Below, in pieces: positions 38,324 through 47,822 of a stretch of DNA of 50,366 nucleotides; the first letter of the stretch is position 1, and the number at the start of each line of letters is the position of its first letter. The notes beneath the pieces are model-generated. The model was given only the letters and a program-made list of their open reading frames with translations, was not told the origin of the DNA and searched no databases. A program made the translations under genes and the position numbers. The stretch spans positions 1 to 50,366 of the forward strand of contig JAGQYK010000017.1 in NCBI GenBank assembly GCA_020436125.1. Reading direction: 5' to 3'. This DNA is from Cyclobacteriaceae bacterium (GTDB lineage: Bacteria > Bacteroidota > Bacteroidia > Cytophagales > Cyclobacteriaceae).

Positions 38324-38537
38324 TATTTAGTTTAATGCCTCTTTGACCCCTAATGAAATCAACAGGTTGGAATGAAGATAAAATAAGGATGAAAAATATT
38401 CTTTAGGGAAGAAAAAAAATAGCGGCAACAAAAATCAATACTCTTAATTCTCTACAGCACTTATGAATAAAGTAAGAGCTAACGAGTCAAATTCTCACAA
38501 AAGGTAGGCAGGAAGATAAATTTATTTGATTAGCAAA

Positions 38538-38918
38538 CTAAATGGCAACTTCCTCCTGGCATAACTTTTTAATAGATGCGACAGCCTCTTCAAATTGAAC
38601 AGATTTGTCATAAAATTCATTAGCACCTAAAGCCATGCAGCGCTCTTTAAAATAGAAGTTACTATTATTCGTGAATACGATAATATAAGGTTTATGCTTA
38701 TCCTGAAGCGTCTCAATAATTTTTAAGCCATTCATCCCGGGCAACTGTAGGTCCAGTAGCACAATATCCGGTTTGTCGGACTCTATTCGTTTCAACCCTG
38801 ACGTACCATTACGTACGGACCCTATAATTTCAAGGTTTTCAATCTCCTTCAAAAAACTAAGTAAGCGCCAAGTAATGGAAACTGAGTCTTCGATAATTAA
38901 TAATGATTTTTTGCTCAT
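38538..38918 (-). CDS. Single-domain response regulator (CheY-like)
   Basis: A 126-residue receiver domain with acidic pocket E10-D11, phosphoacceptor D56 (VLLDLQLPGMNG), T83 and K105 (FYDKS). There is no output domain, so it acts through protein contacts or as a phosphate relay or sink. It lies 129 bases downstream of the NarL-type regulator and histidine kinase on the same strand, suggesting the same signalling system, although the gap leaves room for its own promoter. Confidence 0.92.
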   Translation of the reverse strand: MSKKSLLIIEDSVSITWRLLSFLKEIENLEIIGSVRNGTSGLKRIESDKPDIVLLDLQLPGMNGLKIIETLQDKHKPYIIVFTNNSNFYFKERCMALGANEFYDKSVQFEEAVASIKKLCQEEVAI

Positions 38919-39047
38919 TGCTGGTGACTGGTGAATACTAAATACTAATACTCAAAAGTCTGGATATTCAACAGAGCATGCTATAGTAATAAACTGAATA
39001 ACAGGTAGTGCTTTAATGAAAGCTTGTAGTGCTTTTACTACAAAGAA

Positions 39048-39686
39048 TTAGGTTATTTTATGTTCGTGTACGTAGCGAATAAGCTCTGCATTGCTTGTCA
39101 TATTCATTTTCTCCAAAATGCGAGATCTGTAGGTACTTATAGTGTTGGGGCTCAAATTCAGTTTTTCACCTATAGTGGTAAGCGATTTTCCGTTAGCAAT
39201 TAGCTGAAGTACTTCTAATTCCCTATCAGAAAGTAATTCATGCAACTCGAGCCGCTCCTGATTCCCAATATGATTTATCAATATCGCAGCCATTGATGGC
39301 GATACGTACTTTTTACCCACCAAAATGTGGCGCACCGCCTTAATTAACTCTTCAGGCGCACTTTCTTTGGCCAGATATCCGAATGCCCCTGCTTTTAGTG
39401 CTCTTACAGCATACTGTTCTTCCCTATGCATACTAAGTACTAATATATTTTGAGATGGTTTCAGATTCTTTATCTTCTTAATGAGTTCAAGTCCTGTAGT
39501 TCCGGGCATACTAATATCACAAATAACAAGATCAAATCCATTTTTGGAAATGGCATCAAGCGCATCATCAGCATTTGCAACTTCTGTAATAACAGCTTCA
39601 GAAAAATCGTCTTTTAGAATCTGATTCAATCCGCGTCTTACTATGGCATGATCATCTGCTAACAAGAATTTTAGATCACCTTTCAT
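39048..39686 (-). CDS. NarL/LuxR-family response regulator
   Basis: A 212-residue regulator: receiver domain with D11-D12 and phosphoacceptor D57 (LVICDISMPGTTGLEL), linker, then a LuxR-type helix-turn-helix (LSDRELEVLQLIANGKSLTT, LSPNTISTYRSRILEKM). A TTG at 39698 would add four residues within the kinase gene, but ATG at 39686, one base after the kinase stop codon, is the better start. It is the probable phosphorylation target of the upstream kinase, since HisKA_3 kinases normally pair with NarL-type regulators. Target genes unknown. Confidence 0.93.
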   Translation of the reverse strand: MKGDLKFLLADDHAIVRRGLNQILKDDFSEAVITEVANADDALDAISKNGFDLVICDISMPGTTGLELIKKIKNLKPSQNILVLSMHREEQYAVRALKAGAFGYLAKESAPEELIKAVRHILVGKKYVSPSMAAILINHIGNQERLELHELLSDRELEVLQLIANGKSLTTIGEKLNLSPNTISTYRSRILEKMNMTSNAELIRYVHEHKIT

Positions 39687-39687
39687 A

Positions 39688-42600
39688 TTACTGAGCAATT
39701 ATCGGTATGATTAACTCCAGTGTTGTTCCTTCTCCAGATTTAGATTTCAAAGTAAGCGTTCCATTCATCATCATTGCCCTTTCCGTCATACCCAAAATTC
39801 CAAATGATCTGGCCTTGGTTTTATCATTTGTGTTAAAGCCCTTACCATCATCCGAAATAATAAGATGAAACTTCTCCTCTTCCTCTTTTATCTCAACATT
39901 TACCTTGGTGGCTTCTGCATGCTTGGCTATATTATTTAGGCTTTCTTGAAAAATTCTGAAAATTGCAATGCTATAATGCTGATTAAACTTAGGCTCATCA
40001 ATATCTGCCACTATTGAACACGACACACCAAATCTTTTACTAAATTGGCTAGCTTGATATTCCAAAGCCGGAAATAAACCCAGATCATCTAACAAGGAAG
40101 GTCGAAGTTCAGAATTGATTCTTCTTAAGGAAGAAACAGCATCAAGTGTGATGTGTATTGTTTCCTGTATCTTAGATGTCAATTCATCAGAATTAACCTT
40201 CTTATTTAGCCAGGATAAATCCATCTTTATGGCTGTCAGTTGCTGACCTAATTCATCATGCAGTTCTCTTGAAAGCGAAGCTCTCTCTTCCTCACGTACG
40301 TGCTGTAAATGTACTGTTAATTCTTTTAGCTGATTAGTGTATTGGTTGACTTTGGCTTCAGCGTTTTTCCGATCCGTAATGTCTCGTGTCACTGCCAATG
40401 ATGACACAATTTTCCCGTCTGAGTCTCGAAACGGAACAGCATGGGTTTCCATCCACAATTTTCTTCCTTTTAATCCAATAATTTCAAATTCTAGTTTTCC
40501 AATAATTCCTTTAAATACATCTTGAGTATGTTTTCTAAAGGCCTCCTTATAGGGCCCATCGACCAAATTAACAAGCTCAATTCCCTTCACAGCCTGCAGG
40601 CTATCGGCCTGTATCATTGCCAATCCTGCCGGGTTCATATCAATCAACTCACCCCTTCTATTTAATATTTTAACGCACTCCGGCTCGGTGTCTAAAATGG
40701 TTCTCAGACGGTATTCACTTTCCTCTAATGCCTTTTCAGCGTTTTTCCTTTCAGTGATATCACGCACTATACTTAGCGTGTTACCATTCTTTAACCTCGT
40801 AGCGTTTACCTCTACCGGAAAGGTCGTGCCATCCTTTCGTTTTAAGGTCCTTTCCTGCAATAGCGACACATCCTCCCTTACTTCATTCATTCTAAATGAT
40901 ACTTCATTTTCCTGAAAGAGTACAATGTCAGGAAGGGACAATTTTAATAACTCCTCCTGAGAATATCCCAACATAGCGCAAGCCATTCTATTCACTTGTT
41001 GAAGTTGAAGAGAATGGTTTACAATAAAAATTCCATCTGAGGCCTGGTCCACCAATGTTCGATACTTCTCTTCACTTTCTCTTATTTTTTGTTCAAAAAT
41101 TATGCTTTCAGTTACATCTTGTATTATTCCTCTGAACTTAAGTGGATTTCCATTGTTATCTCGCTCCGCGTACCACCTGTTGAGAAGATACTTTAATGGA
41201 AGAATTTCTGGATTAGTTCGAAATAATGTTGGTCTAGGGTCCTCCCCATTAAGCATTCCTTCAACACCCGCGTCAAATTTATCCCTATCCTCAGGATGAA
41301 TCCTGAAAATGTATTCTGAATGAGGTACCGATTCTGATCTGGGATCAAATCCAAGCAATCGAAATAATTGCTTAGACCATTTTCTTTTATCTGTACTCAC
41401 CTCCAACTCCCAACTCCCCAGTTTGGCTTGCTCTTCAGCTACTTCAAGGATTTCCATTGCTTGAAGTAATTTCATCTCATCCTGCTTCCTCTCACTGATA
41501 TCTCTAAAATAGATGGATAAACCACCCAACGATGGATAGACATGATTTTCATACCACCTGTCATGCGGAGGGTAATACTCTTCCAAATAAATATACCTTT
41601 GATACTTCATGGCTTTTCCATAAGCCAAATAAAATGGACGCCCCGTCCCTGAAGGGAATATGGTGCTCACTTTCTGTCCAACTACTTCCTCTGGATTGCA
41701 CTTAAATATCTCACCTGCCCGATTGTTTAAATAAGTAAAACGCCAATTACTATCAAATGATACAAACCCATCAGTGATACGCTCTAAGGTAGTACGATAA
41801 CGCCTCTCATTTTCCTCCAGCAAAGAATGAATACTTTTTTGATCTGTGATATCTACAGCTGTGCCTATATAGCCATAGGGCTGATAGTCCGTATCATATA
41901 AAACAACAGCCCGAGCCGCCAGCCATGTAACTTTCCCCTGTCGGGTAAGAAACCTCATCTCAGTTCTAAATTCTTTCTTATCAGACACTGCATTCTGCCA
42001 CTCGATAAGCACTCTACCTTCGTCTTCTGGATGAATAGCCCTGATCCAACCATCCCCCATTGCTTCTTTATAACTGATACCAGCGTGTTTTATCCATTCC
42101 TCATTTACGTAGATGCAATTTCCGTCAAGATCAGTCTGAAAAATACCTACAGGAGCATTAGCAGTTAATCTTGTGAATAGCAATTCACTATTTGCTAATG
42201 CTGTTTCGCTCATCTTTTTCTCAGTGATATCCTCAGCCACAACCAGAAGTGAATTAATTCCCTTTGTATCACTTATTAGCGGCACTGTTTTAAAAAACAG
42301 GTGTCGTTGACGCAAATCCAATTCAAATACTTGAGGCTCCCCTTTTAAAGTTTTTTTATAGTACTCCGTTACTGTATTTACAATTTCATCACCAAGCTCT
42401 GAAAAGAGGTCCGCGGGTGACTTACCTACATAGGATTCTGGATCCTGATCTGATTTCACAAATGCCTCACCTCCATTAAAAAGGACACGTAAATCTTCAC
42501 CAACAACACTCAAGAAAGAATTAGGGAAGTTATCTATTACAACCGCTAAAAATTTTTCTCTTTTTACAATCTCTTGCTCAGCTTTTTTAAGATTTGTTAT

Positions 42601-43503
42601 GTCTCGGGCTACCCCTAAGACAGATTTAACATTTCCATGTTGATCAAATTCAGGATTTAAACGCAAATCAAAGTGATGAGCTCCGTCAGCTCCATCCCAA
42701 TCAAATTGGGTGTTAAGCGGCTTACCGATTTCAAAAACAGATTTTATATTCTCATCCCAAAAACCAACCATCTCATTAGCAAACCCGATCTCATGGTGTG
42801 TTTTACCAATAATCTCCTCTTCTTTAAATCCAGTCAACTTGAACAAGGATGGATTGGCGTAAGTAATCCTGATCTCACTGTCATAGCGGGTAATAATATC
42901 AGCTATCCCCTCAGCCAGGGATCGGTATTTCTCCTCGCTCTCCGCAAGATCCAAAGCACGAATATGCTGTTCGATGGCTATTTTTACCTGATTGGCAGAA
43001 CGGTCAATTAATTCTAGATCGATACTTTCCGGTGCTTTGACCTCTTTATAATAAATAGCAAATGTGCCTAAAACACTGCCGTTGTTGCGTAAAACGGGTG
43101 TAGACCAGCAAGATCTTAGACCATGATTGAGAGCAAGGTTTTTAAAATCGTCCCACAATGGATCATTGGCTATATCAGAAACTATTACCCTCTCTTTTCT
43201 GTAAGCCGCTGTTCCGCAAGACCCCCTATTTTGTCCAATTGCCAGACCATCTATTGCCTTACAATATTCATCCGGAAGACTAGGCGCAGAACCATGTACC
43301 ACATGCTTCCCTTCTTTATCCATCAAGAGAATTGAACAAAGCGCCCCTTTTATATTTTTTTCAAAATTTTGTGTGACTAAATCCAGAATTGTGATCAGAG
43401 GTTGATCTGTAGCAATCATTTTCATGACCTCCATTTCCATTTCCAATAGTGTAGCCTGGGAAGGAAACTCTTTCAATGTTGTGGTTTTGGATCTGTTGCT
43501 CAT
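39688..43503 (-). CDS. GAF plus seven-PAS sensor histidine kinase (HisKA_3 type)
   Basis: A 1271-residue protein with no transmembrane segment, so a cytoplasmic sensor. Residues about 15-185 are a GAF domain (includes NRGSCGTAAYRKERVIVSDI). Then seven PAS/PAC units can be counted from about 190 to 1050, each opening with a signature such as EEKYRSLAEGIADIITRYDS, NAPVGIFQTDLDGNCIYVNE or DQASDGIFIVNHSLQLQQVN, several with a PAC ending in RDITERK. The kinase core has the phosphoacceptor H1082 (SRELHDELGQQL), N-box FQESLNNIAKHA and G-box DDGKGF. The response regulator gene begins one base downstream. Signals could be light, redox or small ligands; none can be named from sequence. Confidence 0.94.
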   Translation of the reverse strand: MSNRSKTTTLKEFPSQATLLEMEMEVMKMIATDQPLITILDLVTQNFEKNIKGALCSILLMDKEGKHVVHGSAPSLPDEYCKAIDGLAIGQNRGSCGTAAYRKERVIVSDIANDPLWDDFKNLALNHGLRSCWSTPVLRNNGSVLGTFAIYYKEVKAPESIDLELIDRSANQVKIAIEQHIRALDLAESEEKYRSLAEGIADIITRYDSEIRITYANPSLFKLTGFKEEEIIGKTHHEIGFANEMVGFWDENIKSVFEIGKPLNTQFDWDGADGAHHFDLRLNPEFDQHGNVKSVLGVARDITNLKKAEQEIVKREKFLAVVIDNFPNSFLSVVGEDLRVLFNGGEAFVKSDQDPESYVGKSPADLFSELGDEIVNTVTEYYKKTLKGEPQVFELDLRQRHLFFKTVPLISDTKGINSLLVVAEDITEKKMSETALANSELLFTRLTANAPVGIFQTDLDGNCIYVNEEWIKHAGISYKEAMGDGWIRAIHPEDEGRVLIEWQNAVSDKKEFRTEMRFLTRQGKVTWLAARAVVLYDTDYQPYGYIGTAVDITDQKSIHSLLEENERRYRTTLERITDGFVSFDSNWRFTYLNNRAGEIFKCNPEEVVGQKVSTIFPSGTGRPFYLAYGKAMKYQRYIYLEEYYPPHDRWYENHVYPSLGGLSIYFRDISERKQDEMKLLQAMEILEVAEEQAKLGSWELEVSTDKRKWSKQLFRLLGFDPRSESVPHSEYIFRIHPEDRDKFDAGVEGMLNGEDPRPTLFRTNPEILPLKYLLNRWYAERDNNGNPLKFRGIIQDVTESIIFEQKIRESEEKYRTLVDQASDGIFIVNHSLQLQQVNRMACAMLGYSQEELLKLSLPDIVLFQENEVSFRMNEVREDVSLLQERTLKRKDGTTFPVEVNATRLKNGNTLSIVRDITERKNAEKALEESEYRLRTILDTEPECVKILNRRGELIDMNPAGLAMIQADSLQAVKGIELVNLVDGPYKEAFRKHTQDVFKGIIGKLEFEIIGLKGRKLWMETHAVPFRDSDGKIVSSLAVTRDITDRKNAEAKVNQYTNQLKELTVHLQHVREEERASLSRELHDELGQQLTAIKMDLSWLNKKVNSDELTSKIQETIHITLDAVSSLRRINSELRPSLLDDLGLFPALEYQASQFSKRFGVSCSIVADIDEPKFNQHYSIAIFRIFQESLNNIAKHAEATKVNVEIKEEEEKFHLIISDDGKGFNTNDKTKARSFGILGMTERAMMMNGTLTLKSKSGEGTTLELIIPIIAQ

Positions 43504-43683
43504 TCAATCTTAAAGAAAACTTAACTACGAAAAACCTATTTAGGAATATAATAAATCCAAAGCACATTATCTGTGTATGTACGGCATATTTATAGTCTTT
43601 TCAGGTTATTTTAAGCTTACAGAATAATTAAAATATGAATAAAACAGGCATCGACATGCATCAAGAATAGAGTAATCTCTGCT

Positions 43684-43691
43684 TATCTTTG
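43684..43691 (+). promoter_or_regulatory. Candidate -7 box (TATCTTTG) just before the glucosaminidase gene
   Basis: TATCTTTG fits TAnnTTTG but lies only 4 bases before the ATG at 43696. If it is a promoter, the transcript would be essentially leaderless. No -33 element is evident. The other part of the 192-base divergent spacer shows nothing further. Confidence 0.3.
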
Positions 43692-43695
43692 AAAG

Positions 43696-44502
43696 ATGAT
43701 CATTTGGAAGAAAGACTGGTTTCTATTGTTTTCGATGGCTCTCCTTCTTAGTAGTTGTGGCGAAAAACAAAAAACACTTCAGGTTATCAAAATAAAAGTC
43801 GATTCATTAAGTCAAATTCAACTCATTCAAGACTCATTGGTAAAACCAATCGTCTACACGCATATCATTGACCTGGAAAATCAACCTGTTCCCGAGGCCA
43901 AGGCTCTATTTATTTCTGCCGTTTTACCATCCATTCTTATTACAAAACATAATCTTGAAACAGAACGAAGGAAAGTTCATGATCTAAAAGAGAAAAAAAA
44001 GTGGCACAAGGAAGATAGCACTTATTATCTGAACTTAAAGCGAAAATACAAAGCCAGTAATATTGAAAATCTTTTGAAACGAATGACCACTGTACCCAAT
44101 AGCATCGTATTGGCACAGGCTGCCGTAGAGAGTGGATGGGGCCAGTCCAGGTTCTTCAAAGAAGGAAATAACATCTTTGGCATGTGGTCATACAACCGAA
44201 ATGAACCCAGAATAAGAGCAGGGCTAAAAAGAGAATCAGGCCCAATCCATGTTCGGGCTTATGACGACATATCTCAGTCCATTGCCGACTATTTCAAAAC
44301 ACTTGGCTCCGCTCACGCCTATCGGGAATTGCGCACAGCCCTTCAGGAAAGTAACGATCCTTTCACCTTATTGCCTCATTTAAAATATTACAGTGAAAGA
44401 AGACATGAGTACACCGAACAATTAAGAAAAATTATCAAGTACAACCATTTGACTCAATACGACAGTTATACACTTGATCCGCAATATTTTGTCATAGAAT
44501 GA
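43696..44502 (+). CDS. Bax-like glucosaminidase-domain lipoprotein
   Basis: A 268-residue lipoprotein (lipobox LLSSC) with a glucosaminidase (GH73-like, Bax-type) domain: VLAQAAVESGWGQSRFFKEG with the catalytic Glu, NNIFGMWSY, and AYRELRTAL. It probably cuts peptidoglycan glycan strands in the periplasm. It is the first gene of a run of envelope-related genes; its stop overlaps the polysaccharide deacetylase gene by four bases. Confidence 0.88.
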   Translation: MIIWKKDWFLLFSMALLLSSCGEKQKTLQVIKIKVDSLSQIQLIQDSLVKPIVYTHIIDLENQPVPEAKALFISAVLPSILITKHNLETERRKVHDLKEKKKWHKEDSTYYLNLKRKYKASNIENLLKRMTTVPNSIVLAQAAVESGWGQSRFFKEGNNIFGMWSYNRNEPRIRAGLKRESGPIHVRAYDDISQSIADYFKTLGSAHAYRELRTALQESNDPFTLLPHLKYYSERRHEYTEQLRKIIKYNHLTQYDSYTLDPQYFVIE

Positions 44503-45572
44503 TGAGAATATTGATCATTATATCATCCCTTTTGCTTTTCACCAGTTGCTCACAACAAACCGAAACAAAAAGTCAATCCAACTCTTCTAGCGATCAAATC
44601 AAAAGTTATAAGGAGGTAGTTTGTTTCGTATACCATCGTTTTGGAGACAGTCGTTTTTCCAGCACCAACATATCAGTGGAGGATTTCAAAACACACCTTG
44701 CCTGGTTAGCGAATCATGAGTATCAGGTATTGAATCTGTCAGAGGCTATCAACTACCTTTCCAATAACGATCCCGTAAAAAAGACAGCAGTTATTACCAT
44801 AGATGACGGGTATAAAAGTTTTTTTAAGAATGGACTCCCACTACTCCATCAATATCAATTTCCCGCCACTTTATTTATCAATACAGAAACTGTAGGCGCA
44901 GGAGATTATATGAACTGGGAAGAGTTAAAGGGCGCCATGAATCAAAAAATAGAGATTGGTAATCACACTCATACCCACGATTACTTTGTTGACAATGAAC
45001 CGTCTTTACGCTACACCTATTTCGAAGACAATATTCAAACCGCACAGCAGTTGATCAAGGATAAACTTGGAATCTTTCCAAAAGTGCTGGCCTACCCCTA
45101 TGGAGAATTTGATCAAAAAATGAAAGTCATTACTAAAGGTATGGGTTTTGTAGGTGCGGCTGCCCAAAATTCAGGTGTCATGAACAATATGACAGACACC
45201 TATCAAATTCCTCGCTTTCCTATGTCTGAGCATTACGCTAAAATGTTTGAAGAAAAAGTAAACATGCAAGCCTTAAAAGTGATAAGAAAAATACCAGAAG
45301 AAAATTTAATAACTAATGACGCAAGTAAACCATTACTGACCTTGACGATCAGTACTGAAGAGCTATTAATGGATCAATTGCAATGTTTTGTACAAGGTGG
45401 AGATTGCACCCTCCAAATTATTGACCAGTCTGCTGATCAAGTTACATTGACCCTGCAATCTACCCAAGATCTAACAAGCAGACGAAGAACGCTCTATACA
45501 CTTACAGTACCAGATAGTACTGGAAATTGGCACTGGTTTAGTCACCTTTGGATCAACAATTCCGTTAAATAA
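44499..45572 (+). CDS. Polysaccharide deacetylase (NodB-like) lipoprotein
   Basis: A 357-residue lipoprotein (MMRILIIISSLLLFTSC) with a NodB-homology domain at about residues 45-260: CFVYHRFGD, catalytic/metal Asp pair in AVITIDDGYKSF, metal His motif IGNHTHTHDYF, and a motif-3 segment VLAYPYGEFD. It probably removes N-acetyl groups from peptidoglycan or another glycan. The last 100 residues carry no domain I recognise. ATGA overlap with the glucosaminidase gene supports joint action on the cell wall. Confidence 0.88.
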   Translation: MMRILIIISSLLLFTSCSQQTETKSQSNSSSDQIKSYKEVVCFVYHRFGDSRFSSTNISVEDFKTHLAWLANHEYQVLNLSEAINYLSNNDPVKKTAVITIDDGYKSFFKNGLPLLHQYQFPATLFINTETVGAGDYMNWEELKGAMNQKIEIGNHTHTHDYFVDNEPSLRYTYFEDNIQTAQQLIKDKLGIFPKVLAYPYGEFDQKMKVITKGMGFVGAAAQNSGVMNNMTDTYQIPRFPMSEHYAKMFEEKVNMQALKVIRKIPEENLITNDASKPLLTLTISTEELLMDQLQCFVQGGDCTLQIIDQSADQVTLTLQSTQDLTSRRRTLYTLTVPDSTGNWHWFSHLWINNSVK

Positions 45573-45575
45573 GAA

Positions 45576-46358
45576 ATGCAAAAACAACTCACCTACTTTT
45601 TTAGCTTTTGGCTCATTCTCGTTTCTTGTACCCAAAAAAAAGATAGCATTCAGAACCCTACTTTCATTGATTTTAAAGTTCAAAATACCTTTCCACACGA
45701 TAAAGAAGCATTTATACAAGGATTGGTGATAAACAATGGACAGCTTTACGAAAGCACTGGCCAGGAAGATTCGTGGATTGGAATAGTCAACATTAAAACT
45801 GGTATTGCTGATAAAAAGATAACGCTTGATAAAAAGTACTTTGGAGAAGGCATAACCATTCTAAATAACAAGATCTATCAATTGACTTGGCAAAACAGAG
45901 TCGGTTTTGTGTATGATCTTAAGACCTATGGAAAACTACAAGAATTTGAATATACCTCTGAGGGCTGGGGACTAACACATAACAATATCGATTTGATCAT
46001 GAGCGATGGGACCAGTACGCTCTATTTCAGAGATTCCCTAAGTCTTAAAATTAAAAAAGAGATGCAGGTAATGTATAATGGTAAGCCTGTTAACGCGCTT
46101 AATGAATTAGAATACATTGACGGATTTATCTATGCGAATGTGTGGCGCACAAATTGGATTGCAAAAATCAACCCTGCCAACGGAGAGGTGGTTGGATTTT
46201 TGGATTTATCGAAATTAGTTCAGCAAGCTAACCTTATCAATCCCAATGCAGATGTGCTCAACGGCATTGCCTGGCACGAAGGCACTCAATCCATGTTGGT
46301 TACAGGAAAGAACTGGCCTTATATTTATGTCTTAAAAATGAATGACCCTATTCAATGA
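45576..46358 (+). CDS. Glutaminyl-peptide cyclotransferase, lipoprotein
   Basis: A 260-residue protein of the plant/bacterial-type glutamine cyclotransferase family, a five-bladed beta-propeller that converts N-terminal Gln to pyroglutamate. Seen: FPHDKEAFIQGLVINNGQLY, ESTGQEDSWIG, YFGEGITILNNKIYQLTWQN, EGWGLTHN, NELEYIDGFIYANVW and LNGIAWHEG. The signal MQKQLTYFFSFWLILVSC ends in a lipobox, so it is on the periplasmic or outer-membrane side. In Bacteroidota many exported proteins carry N-terminal Gln after signal cleavage, so these could be substrates (inference). It starts three bases after the deacetylase gene. Confidence 0.93.
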   Translation: MQKQLTYFFSFWLILVSCTQKKDSIQNPTFIDFKVQNTFPHDKEAFIQGLVINNGQLYESTGQEDSWIGIVNIKTGIADKKITLDKKYFGEGITILNNKIYQLTWQNRVGFVYDLKTYGKLQEFEYTSEGWGLTHNNIDLIMSDGTSTLYFRDSLSLKIKKEMQVMYNGKPVNALNELEYIDGFIYANVWRTNWIAKINPANGEVVGFLDLSKLVQQANLINPNADVLNGIAWHEGTQSMLVTGKNWPYIYVLKMNDPIQ

Positions 46359-46370
46359 TCAAAAGAAGTC

Positions 46371-46880
46371 ATGTATAAAAAAATAATCACCATATTACTA
46401 CTATCAGGTTTTAGCTCTGTTCAAGCACAGAACCCCTACCCTTTAAAAAAAGATGTTGCAACGCTGGATGGGATCATTAAAGCTTATTATGAGGTGGTGT
46501 CAGGGCCTGATGGGCCAAAGCAAACAGAGCGTGACAAGTCATTGCACCATCCTATGGCCAACGTGATGGTTACTGGCATTACCCGATCTGGAGAGCCCTT
46601 CCTTCGTGCGATGACATTGAAAGAGTTTCATGCCAATGTACCGCAAGATGCTTTCTATGAATCAGAGATTCATAGGGTAACAGAAACGTTTGGCAACATC
46701 ACCCACGTGTGGAGTACCTACGAATCACGAGATCAGTTGAACGGCCCAGTAACTGCAAAGGGCATCAATAGTATACAGCTCTACTATGATAGAGAGCGAT
46801 GGTGGATTCTTAATTGGGTGTATGACAGTGAACGAACCGGAAACGAGATTCCTGTAAAATACTTACCCGAAGAAAAATAG
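46371..46880 (+). CDS. Secreted NTF2/SnoaL-like protein
   Basis: A 169-residue protein with signal peptide (MYKKIITILLLSGFSSVQAQ). The mature part resembles the NTF2-like superfamily: LDGIIKAYYEVVSGPDGPKQ, LHHPMANVM, ETFGNITHVWSTYESRD, INSIQLYYDRERWWILNWVY. This family covers small cone-shaped enzymes and binding proteins with many functions. No catalytic residues can be pinned down. Located 12 bases after the cyclotransferase gene. Confidence 0.82.
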   Translation: MYKKIITILLLSGFSSVQAQNPYPLKKDVATLDGIIKAYYEVVSGPDGPKQTERDKSLHHPMANVMVTGITRSGEPFLRAMTLKEFHANVPQDAFYESEIHRVTETFGNITHVWSTYESRDQLNGPVTAKGINSIQLYYDRERWWILNWVYDSERTGNEIPVKYLPEEK

Positions 46881-46896
46881 TAACTACCTCATAGGG

Positions 46897-47736
46897 ATGA
46901 GAATATCATTATTTCTTAACAATGATCTTGAAAGTAACATTGCACTCAACTGCTTACTCCCAGCTTTATCCTCTCATCACTATAATATCTACCTATCAGA
47001 AAAAGTAGGCAAAGAATCAACCATTGCTCCCCTACGACAGCTCGCCTTTCTAGAAAGAGAATTTCCTAATCAACATTTGTTTCCGCAATTAGAGTTGATG
47101 TCAGCCAGCGGATTTCTTTCATTTGATCAAATCAATAAAAAATACGGTGTTTCCGTCACTCAAGTCTCCTCGCTAGAAACCTGCTTGAAAGAGATATCTT
47201 CTTTCAAGCCCGATCTGTTTATCTCTATTCGGTTTGGCAAAATATTTAAAGGTGAGATCATTACTATTCCTCCTCTGGGAATAATTAATCTACATTCGGC
47301 CATACTTCCCAACTACAAAGGGGTACTCGGGACATTTCGAGCCATCCTTAATGGAGACAAGAAAATAGGGAGCACACTTCACTATATTACAGACAGCGGA
47401 ATTGACACAGGAAAAATCATTGGTATCAACCAACAAAATGTATCACCTGACAAAAGTGTGCTATGGCATATCGTTAATTTATATCCGCAAGCATGCGAAA
47501 AACTAAGCACACTCATTAATACAATTGATAATAACGAAACCATTCAATCCATTCAGCAAAGTGGTGACGGCAACTACTACTCTTTTCCCACGCAAGAGGA
47601 ATTTGATCAACTAAAAGAAGTCAAAATAGAGTTATTTAATCTGAGTGAGTATGCTGATCTACTCGAGCATTTCTATTCCATTGATCCAATTTGGGCAAAG
47701 GAAAAGTTAAAAAATGACGATATTTTTAAACCTTAA
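46897..47736 (+). CDS. Formyltransferase-like protein
   Basis: A 279-residue cytoplasmic protein. Residues about 100-190 match the formyltransferase core: FKPDLFISIRFGKIF, INLHSAILPNYKGVLGTFRA (catalytic N131 and H133) and YITDSGIDTGKIIG (D170). The family includes methionyl-tRNA, phosphoribosylglycinamide and sugar-amine formyltransferases. The N-terminal 95 residues and the C-terminus do not look like Fmt or PurN, so the acceptor is more likely an amino sugar or other small amine (inference). It is 16 bases after the NTF2-like gene. Confidence 0.8.
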   Translation: MRISLFLNNDLESNIALNCLLPALSSHHYNIYLSEKVGKESTIAPLRQLAFLEREFPNQHLFPQLELMSASGFLSFDQINKKYGVSVTQVSSLETCLKEISSFKPDLFISIRFGKIFKGEIITIPPLGIINLHSAILPNYKGVLGTFRAILNGDKKIGSTLHYITDSGIDTGKIIGINQQNVSPDKSVLWHIVNLYPQACEKLSTLINTIDNNETIQSIQQSGDGNYYSFPTQEEFDQLKEVKIELFNLSEYADLLEHFYSIDPIWAKEKLKNDDIFKP

Positions 47737-47822
47737 GTATCAACTCCACCATCTCCAATTATACCAGTGGCATTTCGTTTTCAGGTTTATTTTTTAACTT
47801 GAATTGTTAAAACCCTGAGTGT

